Shown here one piece after another: positions 8,319 through 16,163 of a DNA stretch of 64,000 nucleotides (the first letter of the stretch is position 1; each line of letters starts with the position of its first letter). The translations under genes were made by a program, and so were the position numbers. This DNA is from Myxococcales bacterium. GTDB lineage: Bacteria > Myxococcota_A > Polyangia > Polyangiales > Ga0077539. The notes beneath the pieces are model-generated. The model did no database searches. It saw only the letters and a program-made list of their open reading frames with translations, and was not told the origin of the DNA. The DNA lies in NCBI GenBank assembly GCA_016793325.1, contig JAEUKI010000030.1, forward strand, positions 62,001 to 126,000. Reading direction: 5' to 3'.

Positions 8319-10297
8319 TACGGGTCGGCCTCAAGGGTCGACTTCGGCAAGAAGGCGAGGTCGGACGGCAGGTCGATGCGTTCGGCGAGCGAGCGCAGGC
8401 GCGGATGGGTCTCGGGGACGCGCGTGATGATCGCAGCGTAGTGCGCTCGGAGCGACGCGGTGGTGTCCTCTTCGCGCAGAAAACGCCGGGTCCACGCGTG
8501 CTCGAACCGAGCCTCGTGCGCGTCCGGATGATCGGGGCCAACCGAAGCATCGAGCGACGCGATCGCGAGCGCGAAGGTGTCCCGCGCCGAGGACCACTCG
8601 CCACGAGCGAACAGCGCGCGGCCTTCAGCGAGATACGCGCGGCCAACGAAGTGATGCGACGGCCCGAAGAGGGAGAGAAATCGAGTGCGCGCGAGGACAG
8701 CGTGTTCGAGGGCCTGCTCGGTGAATGAGTAGCGGAGGAGCGCGCGGGAGGCAGCGAGGTGGGTGAGAGCGAGGCGATATTCGTAAGCGCCGAAGAGCGC
8801 TCGAAGAGGCAATTCTCCAAGCAGGTACGACGGTTTCTCATGGATCATGTGTGAACCAATCGCTTCCAGCCGCAGCCAATCGAACGGCGACTCAGGCACT
8901 TCGAGTGGCATGGCCCCTGGAAACGTGATCGCAAGCTCCGTTGGCCCATCGCCGAAAATCGGCCCGAGACCGATCTCGACGACCTTTGTCAGCGCTGATG
9001 AATCGAAGCTCCGCGCGATCGCTGCGAGACGCAAATCGATTCGAGCGTTCGGATCGTCGATCACCTCCCGATAGCGACCCAATGTGAGCCGAGCCGTCGC
9101 TCGCAATGCTGTGAGCAACGAGCGCAATCGCGCGTCGCTGCGAAGGCTCGAAGAAAACTCGATTTCCAAGCGATTGGCGATCGCGATCGCGTCTTCAAAC
9201 ATCCCCTGGTTCATCAAGGTATCCGCGAGCCACCACAACGAGTCCTTCGTGTCAAACGCGACGAACGCACGCGAGAAAGCATGCACAACAACGTCATTCA
9301 AACGGAGACGGTTCGCGCTGTCGAACCACAAGCGAAATGCTGAATCACTGTAGGGTAGCGCGTCGTCACTCATCGCCTCCTCGACAGCAGCCTCGCTCGA
9401 GGCAGACCGTGTCAGCGCCGACGCATGTCGGGTCGGGTCGTAAACATCGCCAAACACCCGCTCCTTCACCGCCCACTCGATCGCCTCGGGTTCGAGCCCG
9501 CACCATCCCGCAGTCAGCCCGGGCTCGCTGTCACCCGCTTCGCGCAGTCGCTCGATGGCCTCGCTCCACGCCATGGGCGTCGCGTGCAGCCTCCACCATC
9601 CCCAGGACACCACGCCTTCACCCACGTCCACGAGCGCGCACCCCGTCTTGCGCTTTCGCTCAGCGAGCGCCCAACGAACGCGCCAGAGCTCGCGCTCGCT
9701 CGTCACATGCTCGAACGCGATGAAATCCTCCTTCGCAGCGTCGATTTGCTCTAGCAACGTCGCGTACTCCGTCCGCGCGTCGAGCCTCTGCACGGCTCTG
9801 CTGTTCCACGCTCGCGAGACACACTCATCGAGCCCCGCACCGCGCCACTCGCAGTTGCTTCCTGCTCGCTCGCACGCCAACAAGTTCTCGATCGCCCACC
9901 ACGGAGGCTCCGAGGGAACCTCGACTGACCGCGACCTCCAGTCGTACAGATCCGGCGCCATCGACTGAATCGCGCGCCATGCTTCGCGCGTGCACCAGAG
10001 CACCACGCGCAATCGCAGCGCCTCGAAGCGCGGTCGCCCCAAGTTGAGCGCTTCGAGCTGGTCCTCGCGCGGTCGAAGCACCATCGCGGCGCCTGGAGCA
10101 CTCGAAAACACCTCGCTCGCCGTCTCGCATACACGAACGCTGCCGTACCGCTGTCGCATGGCGACGAGCAGCGCGCGCATCGCGCAGTCGACGCCGTTGT
10201 ACGCGACGTCGATCGATGGACCATCCCCCGTAACGAGCGTCTTCACCCACCGGGGCGCAGGCGCTTCTGCATCAACAGTGGGTGAGGAAAGTACCAT
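8318..10297 (-). CDS. TPR-containing partner protein of the NTPase cassette
   Basis: A 659-residue protein with no assigned function. Residues 30-130 form a mixed alpha/beta region ending in VVLWCTREAW and MAPDLYDWRS. From memory this resembles a module found in bacterial STAND-type ATPase/TPR proteins, but that is a weak, unverified similarity. Residues 140-285 are rich in Trp and Glu. The C-terminal half is helical with TPR-like repeats, clearest around FARGEWSSARDTFALAIASL and the GPDHPDA motif common to TPR_10/12 repeats. There is no signal peptide or membrane helix. The ATG at 10297 has GGGAG 4 nt upstream, and the gene overlaps the NTPase gene by 55 nt, suggesting coupled translation. 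The sequence looks less GC-rich than the flanking dnaN and recF genes. Confidence 0.7.
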   Translation of the reverse strand: MVLSSPTVDAEAPAPRWVKTLVTGDGPSIDVAYNGVDCAMRALLVAMRQRYGSVRVCETASEVFSSAPGAAMVLRPREDQLEALNLGRPRFEALRLRVVLWCTREAWRAIQSMAPDLYDWRSRSVEVPSEPPWWAIENLLACERAGSNCEWRGAGLDECVSRAWNSRAVQRLDARTEYATLLEQIDAAKEDFIAFEHVTSERELWRVRWALAERKRKTGCALVDVGEGVVSWGWWRLHATPMAWSEAIERLREAGDSEPGLTAGWCGLEPEAIEWAVKERVFGDVYDPTRHASALTRSASSEAAVEEAMSDDALPYSDSAFRLWFDSANRLRLNDVVVHAFSRAFVAFDTKDSLWWLADTLMNQGMFEDAIAIANRLEIEFSSSLRSDARLRSLLTALRATARLTLGRYREVIDDPNARIDLRLAAIARSFDSSALTKVVEIGLGPIFGDGPTELAITFPGAMPLEVPESPFDWLRLEAIGSHMIHEKPSYLLGELPLRALFGAYEYRLALTHLAASRALLRYSFTEQALEHAVLARTRFLSLFGPSHHFVGRAYLAEGRALFARGEWSSARDTFALAIASLDASVGPDHPDAHEARFEHAWTRRFLREEDTTASLRAHYAAIITRVPETHPRLRSLAERIDLPSDLAFLPKSTLEADP

Positions 10298-11646
10298 TCG
10301 CTCCCGTTCGAGTATGCCAGCACACGATCAGTCGTGAGCAATTCGAGCCAGAGATCATTTCGTTCTTGCGGCAGGTGCTGCTTGGACTCGACCACGAACC
10401 GAAGCAGATCGTAGTCCTGCTGAGACAGCGTTCCCTCGATGCGGCGACGCTCTTCGTCGATCGCTTCGTCGACGTCGTCAGCGACCGCAGCGCTCGAGCT
10501 CGTTGGTTGCTCGTCGAGGCGCATCTTGGCGTTTTCGGCCACGAGGTGAACCAGCCGAACAAACGCCCGGGGCCGACCGCCGCTCGCGAGCACGAGGCGC
10601 TCGAACAAGCCCTCGTCCACCGGCGTCGATGGAGCACCATCGCCCGCGATGAGATCAGTCGTCCGGCGATCGAACAGCGCTCGAAAGAAGTCGACCTTGC
10701 TTCGATCGATCTCGATCTTGAAGGCGTCCTTCGCGTCGATCGAAAAGACGTGCTCGTTGTAGAGCTTCTCGATTCGCTCGAACCCTCGGACGTTCTGCGC
10801 GTACACGCTGTGATGAAAGGCGAAGGGAGAGGACAGCAACATCGACGCGTCGAGCTTCGTGAGCAGCGACGAATCGACGAACAATCGACTCGCCCGCTCG
10901 ATGTTCTTGATGCGATCGAGCCCGTCGAGAACGAACAACAACGGGCGGGTGAGCTCGGTGAGCTTGCGAAGCACCGCGTTGACGGCGGCGAGCAGCGCTT
11001 GCACAGACGTCTGCTGATCGTCGAGCCGCGAGCCTCGCCCGAAGAGCAAGCCCGACACCGTGCTGCCCACGAATCGACTCAGCGCCGCGCCAGCGCCGAC
11101 CGCAGCCACACCACCACCCGCGGCCGCGATCGCTGTCGCCGATGTCAGAAACGACACGCTCTCGGCGACGCTCGCGAGGTCTGCTGGGGGGCCCTCGTCG
11201 CCGGCCATGTCACGACGAAGTAATTCGTGTGCGTTTTTCAAACCTGCCAGCAGCCCGTCGCTCGTCTTCGCGTCGAAGTACGAGTTCTTCGCGCCGAGAC
11301 GCCACGCGCCGAGCCCCGCGAGCAAGATGACCTCCCACGGCTCGATTCGCTCGAGCGCCCCTTCGGCCGAGACTCGTTGAAGGTGCTCTTCGAGGTCGAA
11401 GACCACCACGAGATAGTCTTTGCTTTGCCTCGTCGCGATGCGAAACAGCTCCGACGATTTGCCCGCGCCGATACCGCCGCTCAAGAGGATTGCTCGCGTG
11501 CGATGCCCGTCTCGCACAGCGCTGGACAGCACCCGGTTGATCTTGCCCGCAGGGCTGTTCGGGCGATCCACGAGCCACTGCCGTTGCTCGGAGATGCGCG
11601 GATTGAAGCGGGCGCTGACGCTCTCCCAAAACTCTCGCGGCTTCAT
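10243..11646 (-). CDS. P-loop NTPase, KAP/STAND-like, with hydrophobic insert
   Basis: A 467-residue ATPase. Walker A is GGIGAGKSS (about residues 57-65), followed by VVFDLEEHL. Walker B is LLFVLDGLDRI (237-246). Between them lies a Gly/Ala-rich hydrophobic stretch (about 166-203) that could enter a membrane; KAP NTPases are known to carry such inserts. The C-terminus (about 405-465) looks like a winged helix. The chosen ATG at 11646 begins where the fold begins but has only a weak Shine-Dalgarno. An in-frame TTG at 11772 overlapping the dnaN stop would add 42 residues encoded by the 74-bp repeat and is thought less likely. It is the first gene of the repeat-bounded cassette. A signalling or defence role is inference only. 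Confidence 0.75.
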   Translation of the reverse strand: MKPREFWESVSARFNPRISEQRQWLVDRPNSPAGKINRVLSSAVRDGHRTRAILLSGGIGAGKSSELFRIATRQSKDYLVVVFDLEEHLQRVSAEGALERIEPWEVILLAGLGAWRLGAKNSYFDAKTSDGLLAGLKNAHELLRRDMAGDEGPPADLASVAESVSFLTSATAIAAAGGGVAAVGAGAALSRFVGSTVSGLLFGRGSRLDDQQTSVQALLAAVNAVLRKLTELTRPLLFVLDGLDRIKNIERASRLFVDSSLLTKLDASMLLSSPFAFHHSVYAQNVRGFERIEKLYNEHVFSIDAKDAFKIEIDRSKVDFFRALFDRRTTDLIAGDGAPSTPVDEGLFERLVLASGGRPRAFVRLVHLVAENAKMRLDEQPTSSSAAVADDVDEAIDEERRRIEGTLSQQDYDLLRFVVESKQHLPQERNDLWLELLTTDRVLAYSNGSEWYFPHPLLMQKRLRPGG

Positions 11647-11680
11647 TCGCAGCGCCGAAGCTAACACGCTGCGACGCGCA

Positions 11681-11754
11681 GGGTTGGCCGGGTTGGCCGA
11701 CACCTCGCCAACGTTGGCCGAGCGCTCGCCAACCCAAACCGAGGGTTGGCGAGC
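11681..11754. repeat. 74-bp repeat copy B with perfect 12-bp hairpin
   Basis: Direct repeat of 8245-8318 with one mismatch. The hairpin at 11724-11754 begins 15 bp beyond the dnaN stop codon, so it may terminate dnaN transcription or separate dnaN from the NTPase gene. No further copy was noticed in the window. Confidence 0.9.
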
Positions 11755-11768
11755 GGCTCGTTCGTCGC

Positions 11769-12896
11769 TCAAATCCTCATGGGCATGATCACGCCGACGA
11801 AGTCTTCGACCTCGGGCATGCGGATCACGCCCGGGTCGAGCTCGCCCGACAGCTCGATGCTCACGTCCTCCGAGGGCAGCGCGCTGAGCACGTCGATCAA
11901 GTACTTCGAGTTGAAGCCCACCGTGAGATCCGTCCCGTCGAGCTCGATGGACATCTCGTCTTGGCCCGCGCCGAGGTCTGGGTTCTCGCTCGAGATGATC
12001 AGCTTGCTCTTGCTGAACTGGAGCTTCACGCCCGAGGTTCGATCGCTCGCGACGACGCTCATGGCGCGCAGCGCGTCGAGCAGCTCCGCGCGAGACACGC
12101 GCGCCTTGCGCTCGAACGAGCCCGGGATGACCTGCGAGTACTGGGGAAACGTCGCGTCGACGAGCTTGACCGCGATGATCGTCCCTTCGCGCTGCACAAA
12201 GAGGTTCGACCCCGAGCGTCCCAGGCCCACCGTGCCCATGCCCTCGGCCTTCTTCTCGGCGCGGATCTCGTCGAGCAAGCGTCGCAGCTCGGTCACGCCC
12301 TTCAGCGGAACGAGGATCGACAAGTTGCTCGCGTCCGAGTGCTCGACCTGCTTCTGCGCCTTCGACAAGCGATGACCGTCGGTGGTCACCATGCGCAGCA
12401 CCGCGCCGTCGGCTTCGAAGAGCGCGCCCGACAAGTGCGGCCGCGTGTCGTCCTGGCTCATCGAGAAGCTGGTGAAGTGAATGAGGTCGATCAGCGCCTC
12501 CGCGGGGATCTGGCGGAGTTCTGTCTTCCCCGCGCTCGGCAGCGTCGGAAAGTCCTCGCCGGGCATCCCCACGAGGTCGAACTTGCGCCGTCCGCTCGAG
12601 ACCCTCGCCGAGAAGTTGGGCGCGATCGACACCGACACGTCCCCCTCGGGCAAGGTCTTCACCATGTCGAAGAGGGACCTCGCCGGAAGTGCCACGGAGC
12701 CGCCCTTACGGACCTCAGCAGGGCACGTAGACGAGATGGCGATGAGGAGGTCCGTCGCCGCGAGGCGAAGCGCTCCTGAGCCATCGCTGGCGATCAGAAC
12801 GTTCGTGAGCACCGGCATGGCGCTCTTCTTGTCCGCGACGCTCTGCACACGGCCGAGCGCCTTCATGAACTCTCTCTTGGTGACGACGAACTCCAT
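11769..12896 (-). CDS. dnaN: DNA polymerase III beta sliding clamp
   Basis: A 375-residue ring-forming processivity clamp for the replicative polymerase. It starts MEFVVTKREFMKALGRVQ and carries the three-domain clamp pattern (LPARSLFDMVKTLPEG, GMPGEDFPTLP, a late region with YLIDVLSAL) and the typical C-terminal MPMRI. The length matches the family. The ATG at 12896 is preceded by GAGGGAG with 7-nt spacing. It lies 295 bp downstream of dnaA across the putative origin, so it may have its own promoter there. A hairpin repeat follows it directly. Confidence 0.97.
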   Translation of the reverse strand: MEFVVTKREFMKALGRVQSVADKKSAMPVLTNVLIASDGSGALRLAATDLLIAISSTCPAEVRKGGSVALPARSLFDMVKTLPEGDVSVSIAPNFSARVSSGRRKFDLVGMPGEDFPTLPSAGKTELRQIPAEALIDLIHFTSFSMSQDDTRPHLSGALFEADGAVLRMVTTDGHRLSKAQKQVEHSDASNLSILVPLKGVTELRRLLDEIRAEKKAEGMGTVGLGRSGSNLFVQREGTIIAVKLVDATFPQYSQVIPGSFERKARVSRAELLDALRAMSVVASDRTSGVKLQFSKSKLIISSENPDLGAGQDEMSIELDGTDLTVGFNSKYLIDVLSALPSEDVSIELSGELDPGVIRMPEVEDFVGVIMPMRI

Positions 12897-12930
12897 CGAC
12901 GGACTCCCTCTTTGAGCGCTGGCTCCTCTT

Positions 12931-13153
12931 CTCTCTTATTCTCTTAAGAGAGAGAGATTTAAATCTAAAGGTAGAGATAGTAGGGCCTGTGGATTGTGTG
13001 AAATGTGCCCCAAGTCAGTGATTCGACGAAGTTTTCGGTGTGGACAGTGGTAGTGGGTTCGCCTGTGGATAACCCCAACAAGTGGGGGTGGGGTTCGGGC
13101 ACCCAAGGTTGTTCACGGGGTGAATCGACGCTCTTCCACAGGGGTTTTCCACA
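12931..13153. other. Putative chromosomal origin of replication (oriC) in the dnaA-dnaN gap
   Basis: This gap carries an AT-rich, palindrome-containing tract (12931-12970, with ctcttaagag and atttaaat), unusual in this GC-rich DNA. Read on the minus strand there follow, in the order box to AT tract, CAATCCACA (12988-12996), a GC cluster (12984-12987), triplets CTACTATCTCTAC (12971-12983) and then the AT tract. This is the arrangement described for the Bacillus subtilis basal unwinding system. Other boxes: TGTGGATAA at 13064-13072 (perfect), TTTTCCACA at 13145-13153 (fits TTWTNCACA), TGTGGACAG at 13039-13047 and TCTTCCACA at 13132-13140 (near matches). No protein gene is supported here. Confidence 0.8.
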
Positions 13154-13191
13154 AGCGTTTTGGCGTTTGGTCAACCGATTACCGTCAACCA

Positions 13192-14832
13192 TCAGCCGAG
13201 CTTCGCGAGCACTCCGTCGACGTCGCTGCGAATGGGGTCGTTGTCTTCGAGCAGCTTCTTCACTTTGTTCACCGCGGCGAGGACGGTCGTGTGGTCCTTG
13301 CCGCCAAACTTCGAGCCGATCTGAGGAAAGCTCGTCCCGAGCTTCTCGCGGCAGACGAACATGGCCACCTGCCTCGCGCGCGCGATCTCAGCGTGCCGCT
13401 CTTTTCCACAGAGCTGCGCGACGGTCACGCGAAAGTACTGTGCGGCCGCCTTTTGGATGTCCTCGACCGTGGTCACTTGCTGCCGCATCGGGATGCGCAG
13501 CGCCGCGCGCACCGTGGGCGCGTCCACGACGGCCATCTTCGACAGGCTCGCTTGGATCGCGAGCTTCATGAGCGCCCCCTCGAGCTCGCGCATGTTCGCG
13601 GTGACCGTTCCCGCGAGGAGAAACGCGGCCTCGTCGTCGAGGCCCACGCCTTCGAGCGCGGCCTTCTTGCGGAGGATCGCGACGCGCGTCTCGAGCTCGG
13701 GGGGATAGACCTCGGCGACCATGCCCGACGAAAACCGCGACACGAGCCGATCGGGCATGCCCTTCAGGTCCTGCGGCAGCACGTCGCTCGTGAGCACCAC
13801 GGGCTTGTCCTTCTGAAACAGCGCGTTGAACGTGTGAAAAAACTCGTCCAGCGTCTGCTCCTTGCCCGCGAGAAACTGCACGTCATCGATGAGCAACGCG
13901 TCGCAGTGGTTGCGGTACCGCGCGCGAAAATCGTCCATCCCCTTGGTCTGCACCGCGTTGATGAACTCGTTTGTGAAGTGCTCGGCGGACACGTACACGA
14001 CCCGCGCGTTGCTGTTTTGCACGAGCAATCGATGGCCGATCGCGTTGGCGAGGTGGGTCTTTCCGAGCCCCGATGGACCGCAGAGAAACAGCGGGTTGAA
14101 GCGCCTCCCCGTGGGCTCTCCCATCGAGACGGCCGCGGCGTGCGCGAGCTGATTCGACGGGCCCACGACGAAGTTCTCGAAGGTAAAATTCGGGCGGAGC
14201 CCCGAGCTGATCGCGCCCATGGGCGGCGGCGGTGTCGCGGGCTTCGAGGGCTTCGGCTGCGCGGTCGTGTGCGCGGTCCTCGGCGCGGACGGAGGCGCAG
14301 CAGGGCGCGGCGCGGTCCGTGGCGCTGGGTTCGGCGATGGCATCGCCGGCGGAGGCGCGCTCGGACGCGACGCGGATGCAAGCGCACGGTCCTGGGGTGA
14401 ACTCCCGACAGTGCTGGGGTTGGTTCCAGGCGGTGCTGGGGTGGCTCCGGACGGTCCTGGGGTGGCCCCAGACGGTGCTGGGGTGGGCTGCCGACGGTGC
14501 TGGGGTGGACTGCCGACGGTGCTGGGGTGGACTGCTGGCGGTGCCGCGTTGGCCGCCGCCGCGGGCCTCACCGTGAAGTGAAGCTGCCAGGGGATCCCCG
14601 TCGCGCTCGAGAGCTGCTCTTCGACGGCGCGCGCGAAATTGCGCGCGGCCCAATCGCGAGAAAACTCGTTGGGGGCCTCGAGCAGGAGCGTTCCGCCCGC
14701 GTCGTCACCGGACACGTCCATCGCCGACAGGGGCCGCAGAAACGTGTCGATCGTCCGCGGGTTGTATCGTCCCTGCGCAGCGAGCGCGTCGAGCACCGTT
14801 GTCCACAGGGCAGAGGGTTCGAGGTCGACCAT
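13192..14832 (-). CDS. dnaA: Chromosomal replication initiator protein DnaA
   Basis: A 546-residue AAA+ initiator that opens oriC. Domain I spans about 1-88. A long Pro/Ala-rich domain II (about 89-212) is partly encoded by a minisatellite. The AAA+ domain has Walker A GPSGLGKTH at 252-260, Walker B LLIDDVQF at 313-320 and sensor residues near TSD (348-350). Domain IV ends with the DnaA-box-binding signature GGKDHTTVLAAVNKVK (510-525). The protein is longer than average (about 450-470 residues in many species) because of domain II. DnaA-box-like sites lie just upstream and inside the first codons, suggesting autoregulation. It heads the replication gene cluster. Confidence 0.97.
   Translation of the reverse strand: MVDLEPSALWTTVLDALAAQGRYNPRTIDTFLRPLSAMDVSGDDAGGTLLLEAPNEFSRDWAARNFARAVEEQLSSATGIPWQLHFTVRPAAAANAAPPAVHPSTVGSPPQHRRQPTPAPSGATPGPSGATPAPPGTNPSTVGSSPQDRALASASRPSAPPPAMPSPNPAPRTAPRPAAPPSAPRTAHTTAQPKPSKPATPPPPMGAISSGLRPNFTFENFVVGPSNQLAHAAAVSMGEPTGRRFNPLFLCGPSGLGKTHLANAIGHRLLVQNSNARVVYVSAEHFTNEFINAVQTKGMDDFRARYRNHCDALLIDDVQFLAGKEQTLDEFFHTFNALFQKDKPVVLTSDVLPQDLKGMPDRLVSRFSSGMVAEVYPPELETRVAILRKKAALEGVGLDDEAAFLLAGTVTANMRELEGALMKLAIQASLSKMAVVDAPTVRAALRIPMRQQVTTVEDIQKAAAQYFRVTVAQLCGKERHAEIARARQVAMFVCREKLGTSFPQIGSKFGGKDHTTVLAAVNKVKKLLEDNDPIRSDVDGVLAKLG
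14411..14540 (-). repeat. 21-22-bp minisatellite inside the dnaA linker
   Basis: Six units built around GTGCTGGGGTGG start at 14411, 14433, 14454, 14475, 14497 and 14519, with spacings of 22, 21, 21, 22 and 22 bp. Because some units are 22 bp, the same DNA is read in three frames and yields different heptads (HPSTVGS, PPQHRRQ, PTPAPSG). It lies entirely within the low-complexity domain II of DnaA. Confidence 0.85.
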
Positions 14833-14957
14833 GATGGGAAGCGCGTACCTTTCTCGATCGTTGCCGAGCGATGTCCCACTTTCAGCGGGCGATCACCGGC
14901 CCTCGTTGCTTCTCACTACCCCTGTGGACAACGCGAGTTATCGACAGCTTTTCCCCA
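14799..14957. promoter_or_regulatory. DnaA-box-like cluster at the dnaA 5' end and promoter region
   Basis: TTGTCCACA (14799-14807, inside the first dnaA codons), TGTGGACAA (14923-14931), TTATCGACA (14938-14946) and TTTTCCCCA (14949-14957) each differ by one base from the DnaA-box consensus TTWTNCACA. The last three are clustered within 35 bp. They lie between the divergent starts of dnaA and the outer-membrane gene and may mediate dnaA autoregulation or form the upstream half of a bipartite origin. No definite -10/-35 pair was identified. Confidence 0.55.
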
Positions 14958-15062
14958 AGCTGCCCACCGATCGTGGTCGAGAAGTGGACGAAACGCCGAA
15001 TGGCCGATACTCCACGGGGCCCGAGACGCATGACACCCCGCCGCTCGCTGAAGCCCAACGCG

Positions 15063-16079
15063 ATGTCCCAACGCGCCACGCGACGCACGACCGCGCCGCG
15101 AATCGCCTTCTTCGCTGCGCCTGCTGCGCTCGCGTGCGTCCTCGCGTCGAGCGTCGCCGGCGCGCAAATGGCGCCGACCGAGATGCGCACGGGCGGATCG
15201 GGTTCTGTCGTCCGCAGGCTCGACGAGGACATGACGACCGCGCGCGCGATCGCGCTCGGCGGCCGCGCGGAGGCCGCTGGATCGAGCACGACGGCGCTCT
15301 TCGCCAACCCCGCTGGAGCGAGCGCGCTCCGCACGTATCACGTCGATGCGCTCACGCTGTACGACCCCACCGTCGGCCGGTTCGCCGTGGGCTCGGGGAT
15401 CATGGACAGCACCCGCAACCTTATTTCGGGCGGGTTTTCGTACGTGTTCAGCGCGATCCCCGACGGGCCCGAGGCGCGGACCTCGCACGACGCGCGGCTC
15501 GTCGTGGGCGTGAACCTCGGTCAGATGGTGGGGCTCGGCGCGCGCGTTCGATACCTCAACATCTCGGGCGCCCAAGCGGCGCCTCAATCCCAGGGGCTCG
15601 AGCGCGGGGCGTGGGGCGGGTTCACTTTCGACGCGGGCCTTCACGTCCACCCGTTGCGGGAGTTTTCGCTCTCGGTCACGGGCTACAACTTGAACAACGT
15701 GAACACGGCCGCGGCCCCCATCACCGTGGGCGGCGGGGTGGCCGTCTCGCCGATCCCACAGCTCACGTTCGTCGCGGACGCGCTTGTCGATTTTCGGTCG
15801 ACCAACGCGGTTCGAGGCCGGTACTCGGGCGGCGCCGAGCTCTTTCTCGCGAGCCGATACGCGATCCGAGCGGGCTACCTCTACGACGACACGAGGGGCG
15901 CTTCGCAGGCGTTTACGCTGGGCGCGGGCTACATCGACCAAAACTTCGGCGTCGAGCTCGGCTACCGCCAGGCCGTCGTCCCCGACATGCAGAGCACCCT
16001 GCTCTTGTCCGTGCGCTATTTCTATCAGGCCGCGGCCCAACAGCAGCAGGCGCAGCCGACGACCACGGTCTCGCAATAA
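15063..16079 (+). CDS. Outer-membrane beta-barrel protein (PorV/FadL-like fold)
   Basis: A 338-residue exported protein. The chosen ATG gives a normal signal peptide (basic n-region, hydrophobic IAFFAAPAALACVLAS, cleavage near AGA). Upstream in-frame ATGs at 15000 and 15030 would lengthen the n-region and lie nearer the dnaA promoter. After cleavage comes ARAIALGGRAEAAGSS and ALFANPAGASAL, a pattern typical of PorV/PorQ/FadL-type barrels, followed by alternating amphipathic strands to the end. The C-terminus is Gln-rich. It is transcribed divergently from dnaA. Substrate and partners are unknown. Confidence 0.75.
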   Translation: MSQRATRRTTAPRIAFFAAPAALACVLASSVAGAQMAPTEMRTGGSGSVVRRLDEDMTTARAIALGGRAEAAGSSTTALFANPAGASALRTYHVDALTLYDPTVGRFAVGSGIMDSTRNLISGGFSYVFSAIPDGPEARTSHDARLVVGVNLGQMVGLGARVRYLNISGAQAAPQSQGLERGAWGGFTFDAGLHVHPLREFSLSVTGYNLNNVNTAAAPITVGGGVAVSPIPQLTFVADALVDFRSTNAVRGRYSGGAELFLASRYAIRAGYLYDDTRGASQAFTLGAGYIDQNFGVELGYRQAVVPDMQSTLLLSVRYFYQAAAQQQQAQPTTTVSQ

Positions 16080-16163
16080 TCAACGCCGCGCAGGAGAGGG
16101 CTCTCTGCGCGCTATCGAGGGCTGGGGTGAAACCCGGTACACTGCGCGCTGTCTGAACTGCAT

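Noticed and set aside
11647..11772. Upstream TTG start that would extend the NTPase by 42 residues
   Set aside because: The extension is encoded mostly by the 74-bp repeat, whose other copy is non-coding, and the Shine-Dalgarno spacing is too short. It is not fully excluded because TTG overlaps the dnaN stop.
12965..13192. 75-codon minus-strand frame in the dnaA-dnaN gap
   Set aside because: It covers the putative origin with DnaA boxes and has no homology or ribosome binding site.
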